Assembly (NCBI GenBank): GCA_938017885.1
Contig: CALIJD010000065.1
Location: forward strand, 1-8,146
DNA length: 8,146 bases
Source of the DNA: an uncultured Granulicatella sp.
GTDB taxonomy: Bacteria; Bacillota; Bacilli; Lactobacillales; Aerococcaceae
Direction: 5' to 3'
Position numbers and translations under genes: made by a program. The notes below the pieces were generated by a model. That model saw only the letters and a program-made list of their open reading frames with translations. It did not search any database and had not been told where the DNA came from. Position 1 is the first letter of the stretch; each line of letters opens with the position of its first letter. Below are positions 1-6,349 of this stretch, one piece after another.

Positions 1-780
1 AGAAGAATCAAAAGCGACTGTTTGGATTTCGACGCCGTCTTTCGCGGAAATGTGTTTAGCGGATCCAAGTTTTAATGAAGAATTGCTCCCTGAACTGGAA
101 CAATTCGTTTTCTGTGGAGAAAAATTATTCAGTTCTACAGTAGAAAAACTAATGGAACGATTCCCGAAAGCAGAAGTCGTAAATACTTATGGACCGACAG
201 AATCTACAGTAATGGTCACATGGATGCCACTTACAAAAGAATTAGTGGAACGTTATCCGTAGGAGTTATTAAACCAGGAACGACAGTTTTGATTGATGGG
301 GAAAATAGCGGAGAGATTATTATCTACGGCAATACAGTTGCGAAAGGATACTACGAAAATCCTGAAATGAATCAGAAGCATTTCTTTGAGGTGGATGGTG
401 AGCGTGCTTATCGAACAGGAGATGTGGGGCATTTCGAAGGAGAGTTATTATTCTGCGAAGGACGGATTGATTTCCAAATCAAATTGCATGGACACAGGAT
501 TGAATTAGAAGATATTGATAATAATCTATTGAAAAATCCAAAAATTCGTCAAGCGGCTACCGTACCTTCTTTTGCAGATGGTAAGGTGAAGTCTATTACG
601 TCGTTTGTAGTCTATAACGAACCGATTGAAAAACGTTTTGAAACGGTTAAATTAGTCAAAAAAGAATTAGCGCAGCATGTGCCGGAATATATGATTCCAA
701 AGAAAGTCGTTTTCTTAGATGAAATGCCGTTAAACAATAATGGGAAGATTGATAAAAAACAATTAAAGGAGCTTGTGTAG
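1..780 (+). pseudogene. dltA: D-alanine--D-alanyl carrier protein ligase, 3' part, frameshifted
   Basis: DltA is a cytoplasmic adenylating enzyme that activates D-alanine and loads it onto the carrier DltC for teichoic-acid D-alanylation. The gene enters from outside the window. Frame 2 (from base 2) encodes VWISTPSFAEMCLADPSF and, at 182-205, the adenylation motif NTYGPTES, then stops at TAG 260-262. The remaining protein continues in frame 1: SVGVIKPG from 256, YRTGD at 409-423, GRIDFQIKLHGHR at 460-498 and the C-terminal NNNGKID with its catalytic lysine (codon 745-747), ending at 780. All expected C-terminal motifs are present, so the only lesion visible is one shift between about 250 and 260. 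As written, the product would lose its C-terminal third. I see no slippery heptamer in the 0 frame, so programmed frameshifting is unlikely. A recent mutation or a sequencing/assembly error are both possible. dltB follows after 3 bases. Confidence 0.9.
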
Positions 781-783
781 TCG

Positions 784-1935
784 ATGCATTATTTTGAAGG
801 CCTATCCTTCTTTATGACACTGGGATTCATTCTTATAATAGCGTTCATAATGAATGTCTTTCAAAAATCTACTTACTATCTATCGTTAGTATTCTCTACG
901 TTGATGGTTTATTTGGTTTTCGCAGAAAATCCTATGCATCTTGGCTCTATCATAGGTTATGTTTTAGTAGGTTATATACTGATGCATCTGAGTGTGAAGT
1001 TCAAAGAGCATAAGAAAACAATGATTCTTATGGTTTTTCTTGCAGGACTACCACTCTTTTTGGTGAAAATATTACAAGTTTTGGATATTTCAGGATTTGG
1101 ATTTTTAGGCATCTCTTATATGACTTTTAAGCTAATTCAAATTATTATTGAGATTTACGATGGTTTGATTGTAAAGCTGATGAGTCTATTAGACTATGTG
1201 CACTTCCTCTTGTTTTTCCCTGCACTAAGTTCGGGCCCAATCGATCGTAGTCGTCGATTTTTAGAAGATTGGAATAAACAACGAACAAGACAAGAATATA
1301 TCGAATTAGCAGGTGTCGGGATTTTTCGTCTTATCTTAGGTATGTTCTATAAGATTGTGATTTCAGGATTAGTATTTCATGAAATGAAGTTCATTCACTA
1401 TAAAGATTTTTCCTATTTCATAATCTACATGTATTTATATTCTGCATATTTGTTCTTTGATTTTGCAGGATACAGTTTGATGGCAGTGGGTGCAAGTAAT
1501 ATTCTTGGGATTGAAACACCAATGAACTTTAACATTCCGTTTATTAGTGTGGATATTAAAGATTTCTGGAATCGTTGGCACATTACTTTATCTACTTGGT
1601 TGAGAGATTTCGTTTTCTCTCGTATAGTCATGAGATTCATGCGTAAAAAAATCTTCAAAAAACGGTTGACGACAGCGATGGTTGCATATATGATTAACAT
1701 GACTTTTATGGGATTCTGGCATGGAATTACATTAAACTATATCGCTTACGGATTCTATCATGGAATCTTAATGGCTGCATTCGAGTGGTATCAGAAAAAA
1801 TCGAAGTTTTATAAGAAAAATAAGAACAAGACCTGGTATAAAGTGATTAGCTGGTTAATAACGATGCACTTAGTGATGTTTGGGTTCTTGATTTTTTCTG
1901 GAAAAATATCTGAGTGGGTTCGTAAACTGATATAA
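784..1935 (+). CDS. dltB: D-alanyl transfer protein DltB (MBOAT family)
   Basis: DltB is a multi-pass membrane O-acyltransferase that moves D-alanine from DltC across the membrane for attachment to teichoic acid. The 383-residue product is strongly hydrophobic, with many membrane segments. Family landmarks are FLGISYMTFK (107-116), SGPIDRSRRF (150-159), DFWNRWHITLSTWLRDFVF (260-278) and MGFWHG (309-314), whose His313 matches the conserved MBOAT catalytic histidine. It is slightly shorter than many DltB proteins (about 400 residues), mainly through a compact N terminus, and looks intact. The ATG at 784 lies 3 bases after the dltA stop. An AAGGAG at 765-770, inside the dltA 3' end, is a rather distant ribosome binding site (13 nt). 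This suggests translational coupling to dltA, so the dltA frameshift could also reduce DltB synthesis. dltC starts 17 bases downstream. Confidence 0.95.
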   Translation: MHYFEGLSFFMTLGFILIIAFIMNVFQKSTYYLSLVFSTLMVYLVFAENPMHLGSIIGYVLVGYILMHLSVKFKEHKKTMILMVFLAGLPLFLVKILQVLDISGFGFLGISYMTFKLIQIIIEIYDGLIVKLMSLLDYVHFLLFFPALSSGPIDRSRRFLEDWNKQRTRQEYIELAGVGIFRLILGMFYKIVISGLVFHEMKFIHYKDFSYFIIYMYLYSAYLFFDFAGYSLMAVGASNILGIETPMNFNIPFISVDIKDFWNRWHITLSTWLRDFVFSRIVMRFMRKKIFKKRLTTAMVAYMINMTFMGFWHGITLNYIAYGFYHGILMAAFEWYQKKSKFYKKNKNKTWYKVISWLITMHLVMFGFLIFSGKISEWVRKLI

Positions 1936-1952
1936 GAAAGTAGGAGGAAAAT

Positions 1953-2183
1953 ATGGAAGAAAGAATTTTAGAAATGTTAGAAGAAATTTGTGAAGATGAA
2001 GTAGTATACGAAGATAAAGACATCAACTTAAAAGAAGAAGGGTTAATGGATTCATTAGCATTCGTTGAACTTCTTGTTCGCTTAGAAGAGTTCGGTATCG
2101 AAGTGGCTCCAACAGAAGTAACTTACGAAGAAATCGATACTCCAAATAAAATTATTAAATACGTTTCAGAACGTGTAGCTTAA
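1953..2183 (+). CDS. dltC: D-alanyl carrier protein DltC
   Basis: DltC is a small acyl-carrier-type protein. Its phosphopantetheine arm carries D-alanine, as a thioester, from DltA to the membrane protein DltB. The 76-residue product has the usual family length and is strongly acidic. The GLMDSLAFVELL motif (30-41) holds Ser34, the expected site of 4'-phosphopantetheine attachment. The start is well supported by AGGAGG at 1942-1947, 5 nt before the ATG. It is the last gene of the operon here: a strong terminator begins 13 bases after the stop, where many Lactobacillales and Bacillales have dltD. Codon use is more biased than in dltB, consistent with a carrier needed in excess. Confidence 0.95.
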   Translation: MEERILEMLEEICEDEVVYEDKDINLKEEGLMDSLAFVELLVRLEEFGIEVAPTEVTYEEIDTPNKIIKYVSERVA

Positions 2184-2195
2184 TTTTAATAGAAT

Positions 2196-2231
2196 AAAAG
2201 GCGCTTCCTATCGAGTAGGAGGCGCCTTTTT
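2196..2231. terminator. Bidirectional rho-independent terminator between dltC and the CapA-family gene
   Basis: A 15-bp stem (2196-2210 with 2216-2230, one G·U pair) closes the 5-nt loop TCGAG. The stem has a GC-rich centre (GGCGC/GCGCC), with an A-tract on the left and a T-tract (2227-2231) on the right, so it can terminate transcripts in both directions. It lies between the convergent dltC and CapA-family genes and probably ends both. Confidence 0.9.
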
Positions 2232-2237
2232 GCGTAT

Positions 2238-3485
2238 TTAAAATTTAATATTTAATAGTTTGTGTACTTCGGTATAAGCGGATTGAATTCGCTCAAGTGT
2301 TTCTTTGTCTACGGTATGTTCTAGAGGACCGCCTGGCATATAGTTTTCTGCGAGAAAGACTTGATAGTCGTAAGCTGGTCCTTCCATAAAGCTGCGGTCG
2401 ATTTTGGTCCGTGAAACCCATGTTGGATGAGCCTTAACACTTGTGAGGGTCGTCTTGCCGTTTTCTTTTTCGATGATGATATCCATAATCACGCCACGCT
2501 CGGTCCAGATATTTTCCAAGGTTTCGACGCGTTGGTTAGAAAGGAGATTCCCCATTGAGTAGATGATGAATTTCTTTTCACCGTCTTTGGTAATGGTTTC
2601 GGTCGGTTCAATCACATGTGGATGCCCGCCGAAAATGACATCAGCCCCCCATTCGATCATTTGGTGATACGTATCAATTTGTCCTTGTGTTGGATGAAGG
2701 TGGTATTCTTCTCCCATCTGTGGCAACACAATCGTAAAGTCGGCAATTTCTTCAGCGCGCTGGATGAGCTGTTTCACCCTTTGCATATTCAAATCGTATA
2801 GATGATTGTTGTATTCTTCGTCGGTAAGAGTCGCTTCGATACCGTTGAAACCATACGCAAATCCAAGGATGGCCACTTTGATGCCGTTGACTTCTTTTAC
2901 AAGGATGCCTTCTGATGGGTCGACCTTTACCCCGAAAATATCAAGTCCATTTTTGCGGAAAGCATTGGCTGTGTATTTCAAACCTTCGATGCCTGTGTCG
3001 AGGATGTGGTTATGCGCTAAGTCGAGTACATCGTATCCGGCGTCTTTAATGCTTTGAATCACTTCTTCAGGAGCGTTAAACAGTGGATACCCAGCAAGGG
3101 GCTTGTTTGGATTAATGGTCCCTTCGAAATCCCCAATCGCAAGGTCTGCGCTAGATACGAGTGGCGTAATTTGCTCATAGTCATTTTTGAAATCATAGGA
3201 TTTCCCGTCAAATGCGCTGCCATAAACGATATCGTGATAGAGCATATCCCCACTCGCAGTGATGCGAGCAACTTGTTTATTCGTTGGTGGAGACTGAGGG
3301 TTATTTGGTGTAGCGGCAGTCTCTTGATTTTGTTCAGATGATGCCTTCGATGTTTGAACAGTCTCTAACCTTTCTTGTGCAGAGGGACGCGTAAGGAAAC
3401 CTGCCGTAATCGTAAATGCAGATAAGATACAAACCCCATAAAATTCCATTCGTTTGATTATGTCATTCTGTGAATTGCCTCTCAT
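2238..3485 (-). CDS. CapA/PgsA-family membrane-anchored protein (poly-gamma-glutamate/capsule synthesis family)
   Basis: The 415-residue product has a short basic N terminus and one hydrophobic segment (about 14-32), acting as a signal-anchor or uncleaved signal. A Ser/Thr/Gln/Pro-rich linker (about 40-72) follows, then a CapA-type domain with the metallophosphoesterase-like fold (about 73-385). Visible motifs are ASGDMLYHD (77-85), GDFEGTI (118-124), LAHNHILDTG (156-165), GGHPHVIEP (286-294) and YSMGN (309-313); these Asp/His/Asn residues form the likely metal site. The domain should lie outside the membrane. The ATG at 3485 is preceded by a GGAGGGGG-type ribosome binding site. Known CapA/PgsA proteins take part in poly-gamma-glutamate capsule synthesis or release, but no capB/capC partners are present, so the substrate here is unknown. 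The gene stands alone with its own promoter. The family assignment is firm; the function is inferred only in general terms. Confidence 0.85.
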   Translation of the reverse strand: MRGNSQNDIIKRMEFYGVCILSAFTITAGFLTRPSAQERLETVQTSKASSEQNQETAATPNNPQSPPTNKQVARITASGDMLYHDIVYGSAFDGKSYDFKNDYEQITPLVSSADLAIGDFEGTINPNKPLAGYPLFNAPEEVIQSIKDAGYDVLDLAHNHILDTGIEGLKYTANAFRKNGLDIFGVKVDPSEGILVKEVNGIKVAILGFAYGFNGIEATLTDEEYNNHLYDLNMQRVKQLIQRAEEIADFTIVLPQMGEEYHLHPTQGQIDTYHQMIEWGADVIFGGHPHVIEPTETITKDGEKKFIIYSMGNLLSNQRVETLENIWTERGVIMDIIIEKENGKTTLTSVKAHPTWVSRTKIDRSFMEGPAYDYQVFLAENYMPGGPLEHTVDKETLERIQSAYTEVHKLLNIKF

Positions 3486-3515
3486 AAATCCCCCTCCAAA
3501 ACCTGTAGTAACTGT

Positions 3516-3544
3516 ATTATACTCCGAATTAATTCCTATTTAAA
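3516..3544 (-). promoter_or_regulatory. Promoter for the CapA-family gene
   Basis: On the minus strand a perfect TATAAT -10 (3521-3516) lies 17 bp from TTTAAA (3544-3539), a 4-of-6 match to the -35 consensus. The start of transcription would be about 20 bases ahead of the ribosome binding site at 3497-3490. Confidence 0.6.
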
Positions 3545-3592
3545 TAGTAATTTCAGAATGTGTGAAAAAAATAATTTAATCACAATATCCTC

Positions 3593-3621
3593 TAGAATTA
3601 CTCGGCTGGTAGATATATAAT
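3593..3621 (+). promoter_or_regulatory. Possible promoter for the exported protein gene at 3679
   Basis: A perfect TATAAT at 3616-3621 lies 58 bases before the gene. The sequence 17 bp upstream (TAGAAT, 3593-3598) matches the -35 consensus at only 3 of 6 positions, so this would be a weak or activator-dependent promoter. It is divergent from the CapA-family promoter about 70 bp away. Confidence 0.35.
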
Positions 3622-3678
3622 TTAGTTGAAAGCAGTAGTTGATAGTTTTGTTGTAGGGAATCATTACAGGAAGGGTGT

Positions 3679-4590
3679 ATGGTGATGGATAAGTCAAATA
3701 GGTGTCTGCTAAGAGTCTTCTGTTGTTTTCCAATTTTGATAAGTTTATTACTATTGCAGTTTAGATTCGCTAATGTGTATGGTGAAACGGTAACCTCGAT
3801 TCAGTCTAAGGATGAAATCCTTCATCTAGAAGAAGAAATTCTCAATATGTCTCGCGATGGGGACGAACGTATAGAAAGTGTTGACTTTGACCATGCAGTC
3901 AAAATGTATTATGACGTACTGCTGTTTAGAGAGGAAAAGAACATAGATAGTGAAGAGATTGAACATATCATCATCAATAGTAACTATAAATGGGTGGTGC
4001 CGATAAAGAATCCTATGTTGGAGAAAGAAGCGCACCTTTATATTGGAAGTCCGGCAGATTCGACGGATATAGATCAAAAAGTAAAGCAGGGATATTTGAC
4101 AAAAGAAGAAGGAGAAAAACTGATTCAGTCACAAGGAAAATGGACGGTTGCCTATGTGAGCACTTATGAGAAGAATGCGCATTCAATTATAAAAGTGGCT
4201 CAGGAAGTGATTGAAAAAGAATACTTAAATGTAGAAAAGGTCATTTTTGCCGTTTCTAAAGAGTTACAAGTTCCGGTGGTGCTTATAAAAGTGGATGGAG
4301 TTTATAAAGTATTGTTTCATGAATTTCCTTTAGTAGAAGGAGGTATCTCAAATGTAAAAGGTGAGCTTTCTCTAGATAAGTTCTATCCGTTTAATGAGGC
4401 TAAGGAAGTAGTGCGTGAGTTTGCTAGGGAACGTCATATAGGTTCAGAAAATGGTAATGAAAGGCCGAACGGAGTAGTTATTCCATGGAGAGAGTCTTCT
4501 ATTACGATTATTGGTATAACGGTTGGTGGCTTTGTCTTGTATAAATTATTTCGAAAAAAGATAGCGCAACCAAAACGTACTAATCCTTAA
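3679..4590 (+). CDS. Unrecognised exported protein with C-terminal membrane anchor
   Basis: I do not recognise a family. The 303-residue product begins with a basic N terminus and a hydrophobic core (about 10-27) followed by FANVYG, so a signal peptide cut after about residue 35 is likely. The rest is a mixed, charged, probably extracellular region (about 36-272) containing DIDQKVKQGYLTKEEGEKL (130-148). A second hydrophobic segment (SITIIGITVGGFVLYKLF, about 274-291) follows, then the basic tail RKKIAQPKR. This predicts a type I membrane protein with a cytoplasmic C terminus. The end resembles a sortase tail, but no LPXTG-type motif precedes it. AGGAAGGG at 3668-3675 can serve the ATG at 3679 (short spacing) or the in-frame ATG at 3685 (better spacing); the second would remove two residues. 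There is no clear terminator before the fba promoter, about 25 bases downstream. Its codons are much less biased than those of fba. Confidence 0.75.
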   Translation: MVMDKSNRCLLRVFCCFPILISLLLLQFRFANVYGETVTSIQSKDEILHLEEEILNMSRDGDERIESVDFDHAVKMYYDVLLFREEKNIDSEEIEHIIINSNYKWVVPIKNPMLEKEAHLYIGSPADSTDIDQKVKQGYLTKEEGEKLIQSQGKWTVAYVSTYEKNAHSIIKVAQEVIEKEYLNVEKVIFAVSKELQVPVVLIKVDGVYKVLFHEFPLVEGGISNVKGELSLDKFYPFNEAKEVVREFARERHIGSENGNERPNGVVIPWRESSITIIGITVGGFVLYKLFRKKIAQPKRTNP

Positions 4591-4615
4591 GTAACTGTAA
4601 CAAAACAACAAAAGG

Positions 4616-4644
4616 TGGAAAAATGAAAGGAAATACGCTATAAT
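4616..4644 (+). promoter_or_regulatory. Promoter of fba
   Basis: TGGAAA (4616-4621, 4 of 6 to the -35 consensus), a 17-bp spacer and a perfect TATAAT (4639-4644) precede fba by 47 bases. This fits a separately transcribed, strongly expressed gene. Confidence 0.65.
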
Positions 4645-4661
4645 AAAACCGTTAAAAATAA

Positions 4662-4674
4662 ATGCTATAAGCAT
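4662..4674 (+). repeat. Small inverted repeat in the fba 5' leader
   Basis: ATGCT-ATA-AGCAT forms a 5-bp perfect inverted repeat just before the fba ribosome binding site (AAGGAGG, 4676-4682). It could be a weak operator or a short hairpin. It is small enough to have arisen by chance. Confidence 0.35.
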
Positions 4675-4691
4675 CAAGGAGGAACTAAAAC

Positions 4692-5549
4692 ATGAGTCGT
4701 TTAGTAAGCATGACTGAAATGTTACAAAAAGCTAAAGAAGGTAAATACGCTGTTGGTCAATTCAACATCAACAACTTAGAATGGACACAAGCAGTATTAA
4801 CAGCAGCTCAAGAAGCTAACTCACCAATTATCTTAGGTGTATCTGAAGGCGCTGGTAAATACATGGGTGGACCAAAAGTTGTTTCAGCTATGGTAAATGC
4901 GTTATTAGATTCAATGGACATCACTGTTCCAGTAGCATTACACTTAGATCACGGTTCTTCAGTAGAAGTATGTAAACAATACATCGACGCTGGATTCAGC
5001 TCAGTAATGTTTGATCACTCTCACTTCCCAATCGATGAAAACATCGCATTAACTAAAGAAGTTGTAGAATATGCACATCCAAAAGGAGTTTCAGTTGAAG
5101 CTGAAGTAGGTACTGTAGGTGGTACTGAAGATGGCGTAACTGGAGGAATCAACTACGCTGACTTAAACGAATGTGTACGTATGGTTAAAGAAGCTAAAAT
5201 TGATGCATTAGCAGCAGCTTTAGGTTCAGTTCACGGAACTTACTCAGGCGAACCAGTTTTAGGTTTCGATGAAATGTTAGCTATCTCAGAAGCTACAGGA
5301 GCTCCATTAGTATTACACGGTGGATCAGGTATTCCAGAATACCAAATCAAAAAAGCAATCGAACGTGGACATGCTAAAATCAACGTTAACACTGAATTAC
5401 AACAACAATGGACAGCAGCAGTTCGTGCTAAATTAAATGCAGACGCTGGTGTTTATGACCCACGTAAAATTATCAAACCTGGTTTCGATGCAATCGTTAA
5501 GATTACAAAAGAAACAATGGACATCTTCGGTTCAACAGGAAAAGCTTAA
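4692..5549 (+). CDS. fba: Class II fructose-bisphosphate aldolase
   Basis: This zinc-dependent glycolytic enzyme reversibly cleaves fructose 1,6-bisphosphate into dihydroxyacetone phosphate and glyceraldehyde 3-phosphate in the cytoplasm. The 285-residue length matches the family. Family features are [10 protein letters not shown] (22-31), HLDHGSS (84-90; catalytic Asp86 and zinc ligand His87), [14 protein letters not shown] (135-148), SVHGTY (179-184; zinc ligand His181), LHGGSGIP (208-215; zinc ligand His209) and NVNTE (231-235) in the phosphate-binding region. The start follows AAGGAGG with a 9-nt spacing. Codon use is extremely biased (mostly TTA, GAA, AAA, GGT and CCA), as in the ribosomal protein genes downstream, which indicates high expression. 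The gene is monocistronic, with its own promoter and terminator. A tagatose-bisphosphate aldolase of the same superfamily is a less likely alternative, given the setting and the codon bias. Confidence 0.96.
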   Translation: MSRLVSMTEMLQKAKEGKYAVGQFNINNLEWTQAVLTAAQEANSPIILGVSEGAGKYMGGPKVVSAMVNALLDSMDITVPVALHLDHGSSVEVCKQYIDAGFSSVMFDHSHFPIDENIALTKEVVEYAHPKGVSVEAEVGTVGGTEDGVTGGINYADLNECVRMVKEAKIDALAAALGSVHGTYSGEPVLGFDEMLAISEATGAPLVLHGGSGIPEYQIKKAIERGHAKINVNTELQQQWTAAVRAKLNADAGVYDPRKIIKPGFDAIVKITKETMDIFGSTGKA

Positions 5550-5562
5550 TAATCACTATTTT

Positions 5563-5591
5563 GAGGCAGGCGATTTCGCCTGTCTCTTTTT
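5563..5591 (+). terminator. Rho-independent terminator of fba
   Basis: GAGGCAGGCG (5563-5572) pairs with CGCCTGTCTC (5577-5586) over 10 bp with one G·U, closing the loop ATTT. A run of five T follows (5587-5591). It starts 13 bases after the fba stop. Confidence 0.92.
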
Positions 5592-5600
5592 AATTAGACC

Positions 5601-5639
5601 AATAAATATCCACTGGCTAAGCCGGTGGATATTTATTTG
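5601..5639. repeat. 39-bp palindromic repeat, copy 1
   Basis: AATAAATATCCACTGGCT (5601-5618) and AGCCGGTGGATATTTATT (5620-5637) form an 18-bp inverted repeat with a single G·U pair and one central base. The same 39 bp recurs at 6600-6638 in the same orientation with one difference (T for C at the G·U position). The GC-rich core and T-rich flank could terminate transcription in both directions. However, fba already has its own terminator just upstream, so a role as a dispersed repeat is at least as likely. Confidence 0.9.
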
Positions 5640-5666
5640 AGCAAAACAATACTACAAAAGAGCAAA

Positions 5667-5700
5667 ATTATCATATGTGATAATTATCATATATGATAAT
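5667..5700 (+). promoter_or_regulatory. Tandem palindromic operator overlapping a promoter of the toxin-antitoxin-like genes
   Basis: ATTATCATATGTGATAAT (5667-5684, one mismatch) and ATTATCATATATGATAAT (5683-5700, perfect) are two palindromes repeated with a 16-bp period and overlapping by 2 bases. They lie 23 bases ahead of the first gene's ATG. A possible promoter lies inside: TTATCA (5668-5673, 4 of 6), an 18-bp spacer and TATGAT (5692-5697, 5 of 6). This layout suggests repression by a dimeric DNA-binding protein; the XRE-type product encoded just downstream is the obvious candidate. The operator is clear; the regulator is inferred. Confidence 0.7.
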
Positions 5701-5723
5701 TTTAAGGTGTGGAGGTGGGAGAT

Positions 5724-5990
5724 ATGAAGCGTAAGTTTAAAATCGAAAGAGATATGGTAGATCAGTTAGATGAGTATTCATACGAAGAAAAAGTAAAATA
5801 TGCAGCCATATTAAAAATACTGCAAGAAGATGGGTTAACAGAAGAGATGATTCAAAAATGGGGTCATTGGTATAAAGGGAAACATGGATTGTTAATAACC
5901 CTTTCAAAAAATGTTAAGGAGGAGATGGACGATGGGGACGTACCTAACTTCAAAACTTTGCAAGCTTTCATCAGAATATCCGACGTTTGA
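5724..5990 (+). CDS. Small RelE/HigB-like protein, possibly a shortened toxin
   Basis: This 88-residue protein precedes an XRE-family gene. The start is taken at the ATG at 5724, 8 nt after GGAGG (5711-5715); an in-frame GTG at 5709 lies ahead of that site and is unlikely. Residues about 1-60 resemble the N-terminal half of the RelE/HigB (Gp49-like) toxins: helices with SYEEKVKYAAILKILQEDGL, then WYKGKHGLL where the family has a 'lkG..gl.ElR' strand. The family's following strands, with the arginine-rich RNase core and the 'LLhgF.KKtqKtP' stretch, are not visible. The sequence passes directly into KNVKEEMDDG and a tail that overlaps the next gene by 59 nt. An internal deletion or frame change in the toxin is therefore likely. 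The expected role is an mRNA-cleaving toxin, but this copy may be inactive. The family call is tentative. Confidence 0.5.
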   Translation: MKRKFKIERDMVDQLDEYSYEEKVKYAAILKILQEDGLTEEMIQKWGHWYKGKHGLLITLSKNVKEEMDDGDVPNFKTLQAFIRISDV

Positions 5991-6228
5991 GTATGATTTA
6001 GAAAAGGAAATAATGAAGCAGCGAGTTGCGTTGCAAATGACAAAGTTACAAACAGTGACAGGACTTTCTTTGGAAGACTTTGCAAAAGAAATTGAGCTTA
6101 AAGCGTCGAATCTTTCAAGGTTGCAGAGTGGAGACCATAATCCAACTATTCTTACTCTATTGGATTTAGCTTATCGATGTGGATATGATGTAGAAGTGAA
6201 AGTAAAAAAGAAAAAACTGCCTAAGTAA
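5932..6228 (+). CDS. XRE-family helix-turn-helix protein, HigA-like antitoxin
   Basis: The 98-residue product has a C-terminal XRE/HigA-type helix-turn-helix: LSLEDFAKEIELKASNLSRLQSG (45-67), followed by the typical HNPTILTLLDLAYRCGYDVEVKVK (69-92) and a lysine-rich end. The N-terminal 40 residues are helical and could bind the partner toxin. The start is the ATG at 5932, 9 nt after a perfect AAGGAGG (5916-5922); the in-frame ATG at 5911 lies before that site. It overlaps the upstream gene by 59 nt in another frame, which suggests coupled translation. In HigBA-type systems the toxin comes first and the antitoxin represses the promoter, matching the order and the tandem palindromes here. Its reading frame is intact, so it may persist as antitoxin or regulator even if the toxin is damaged. 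Confidence 0.75.
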   Translation: MGTYLTSKLCKLSSEYPTFEYDLEKEIMKQRVALQMTKLQTVTGLSLEDFAKEIELKASNLSRLQSGDHNPTILTLLDLAYRCGYDVEVKVKKKKLPK

Positions 6229-6300
6229 CATTACAAAATTACAATTGTTCACAGAAAAAATCTCTTAGAGCATAGCAATTTACCTCCTAAATTTGTTTTT

Positions 6301-6317
6301 ATAAGTGTAAGACTTAT
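6301..6317. repeat. Small inverted repeat upstream of the DUF2922-like gene
   Basis: ATAAGT-GTAAG-ACTTAT is a 6-bp perfect inverted repeat, 33 bases before the ATG of the next gene. The 121-base gap it lies in (6229-6349) has no clear promoter; weak candidates exist around TTGTTT (6293-6298). A small operator is possible and chance occurrence is also possible. Confidence 0.3.
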
Positions 6318-6349
6318 TAGATTATGAATAGAAATGAGGAGGAAAAATT

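Noticed and set aside
200..262. Programmed -1 frameshifting in dltA
   Set aside because: No X-XXY-YYZ slippery heptamer in the 0 frame is present in the overlap, and DltA is not known to use frameshifting. A deletion accounts better for the missing residue count.
220..780. A separate gene starting at the ATG at 220
   Set aside because: It has no ribosome binding site, and its sequence from about 256 on is the C-terminal part of DltA. The first 12 residues are an out-of-frame reading of the dltA codons.
1425..1700. Open frame on the minus strand inside dltB
   Set aside because: It lies wholly within dltB, has no recognisable domain, and is explained as a shadow of a low-GC gene.
2616..3341. 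Several plus-strand open frames across the CapA-family gene
   Set aside because: They are antisense shadows of an intact minus-strand gene with clear motifs.
3536..3733. Minus-strand open frame of 65 codons upstream of the CapA-family gene
   Set aside because: It covers both divergent promoters and the start of the 303-residue protein gene, and has no protein-like pattern.
5437..5640. Open frame running out of the fba 3' end
   Set aside because: It overlaps fba in another frame and then reads through the fba terminator and the palindrome.
6235..6300. On the minus strand, AGGAGGTA (6288-6281) followed by ATG-CTC-TAA, or by a TTG start giving nine codons
   Set aside because: The ribosome binding site match is striking, but the frames are only two or nine codons long and no promoter is convincing. 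Chance or a remnant is likelier.
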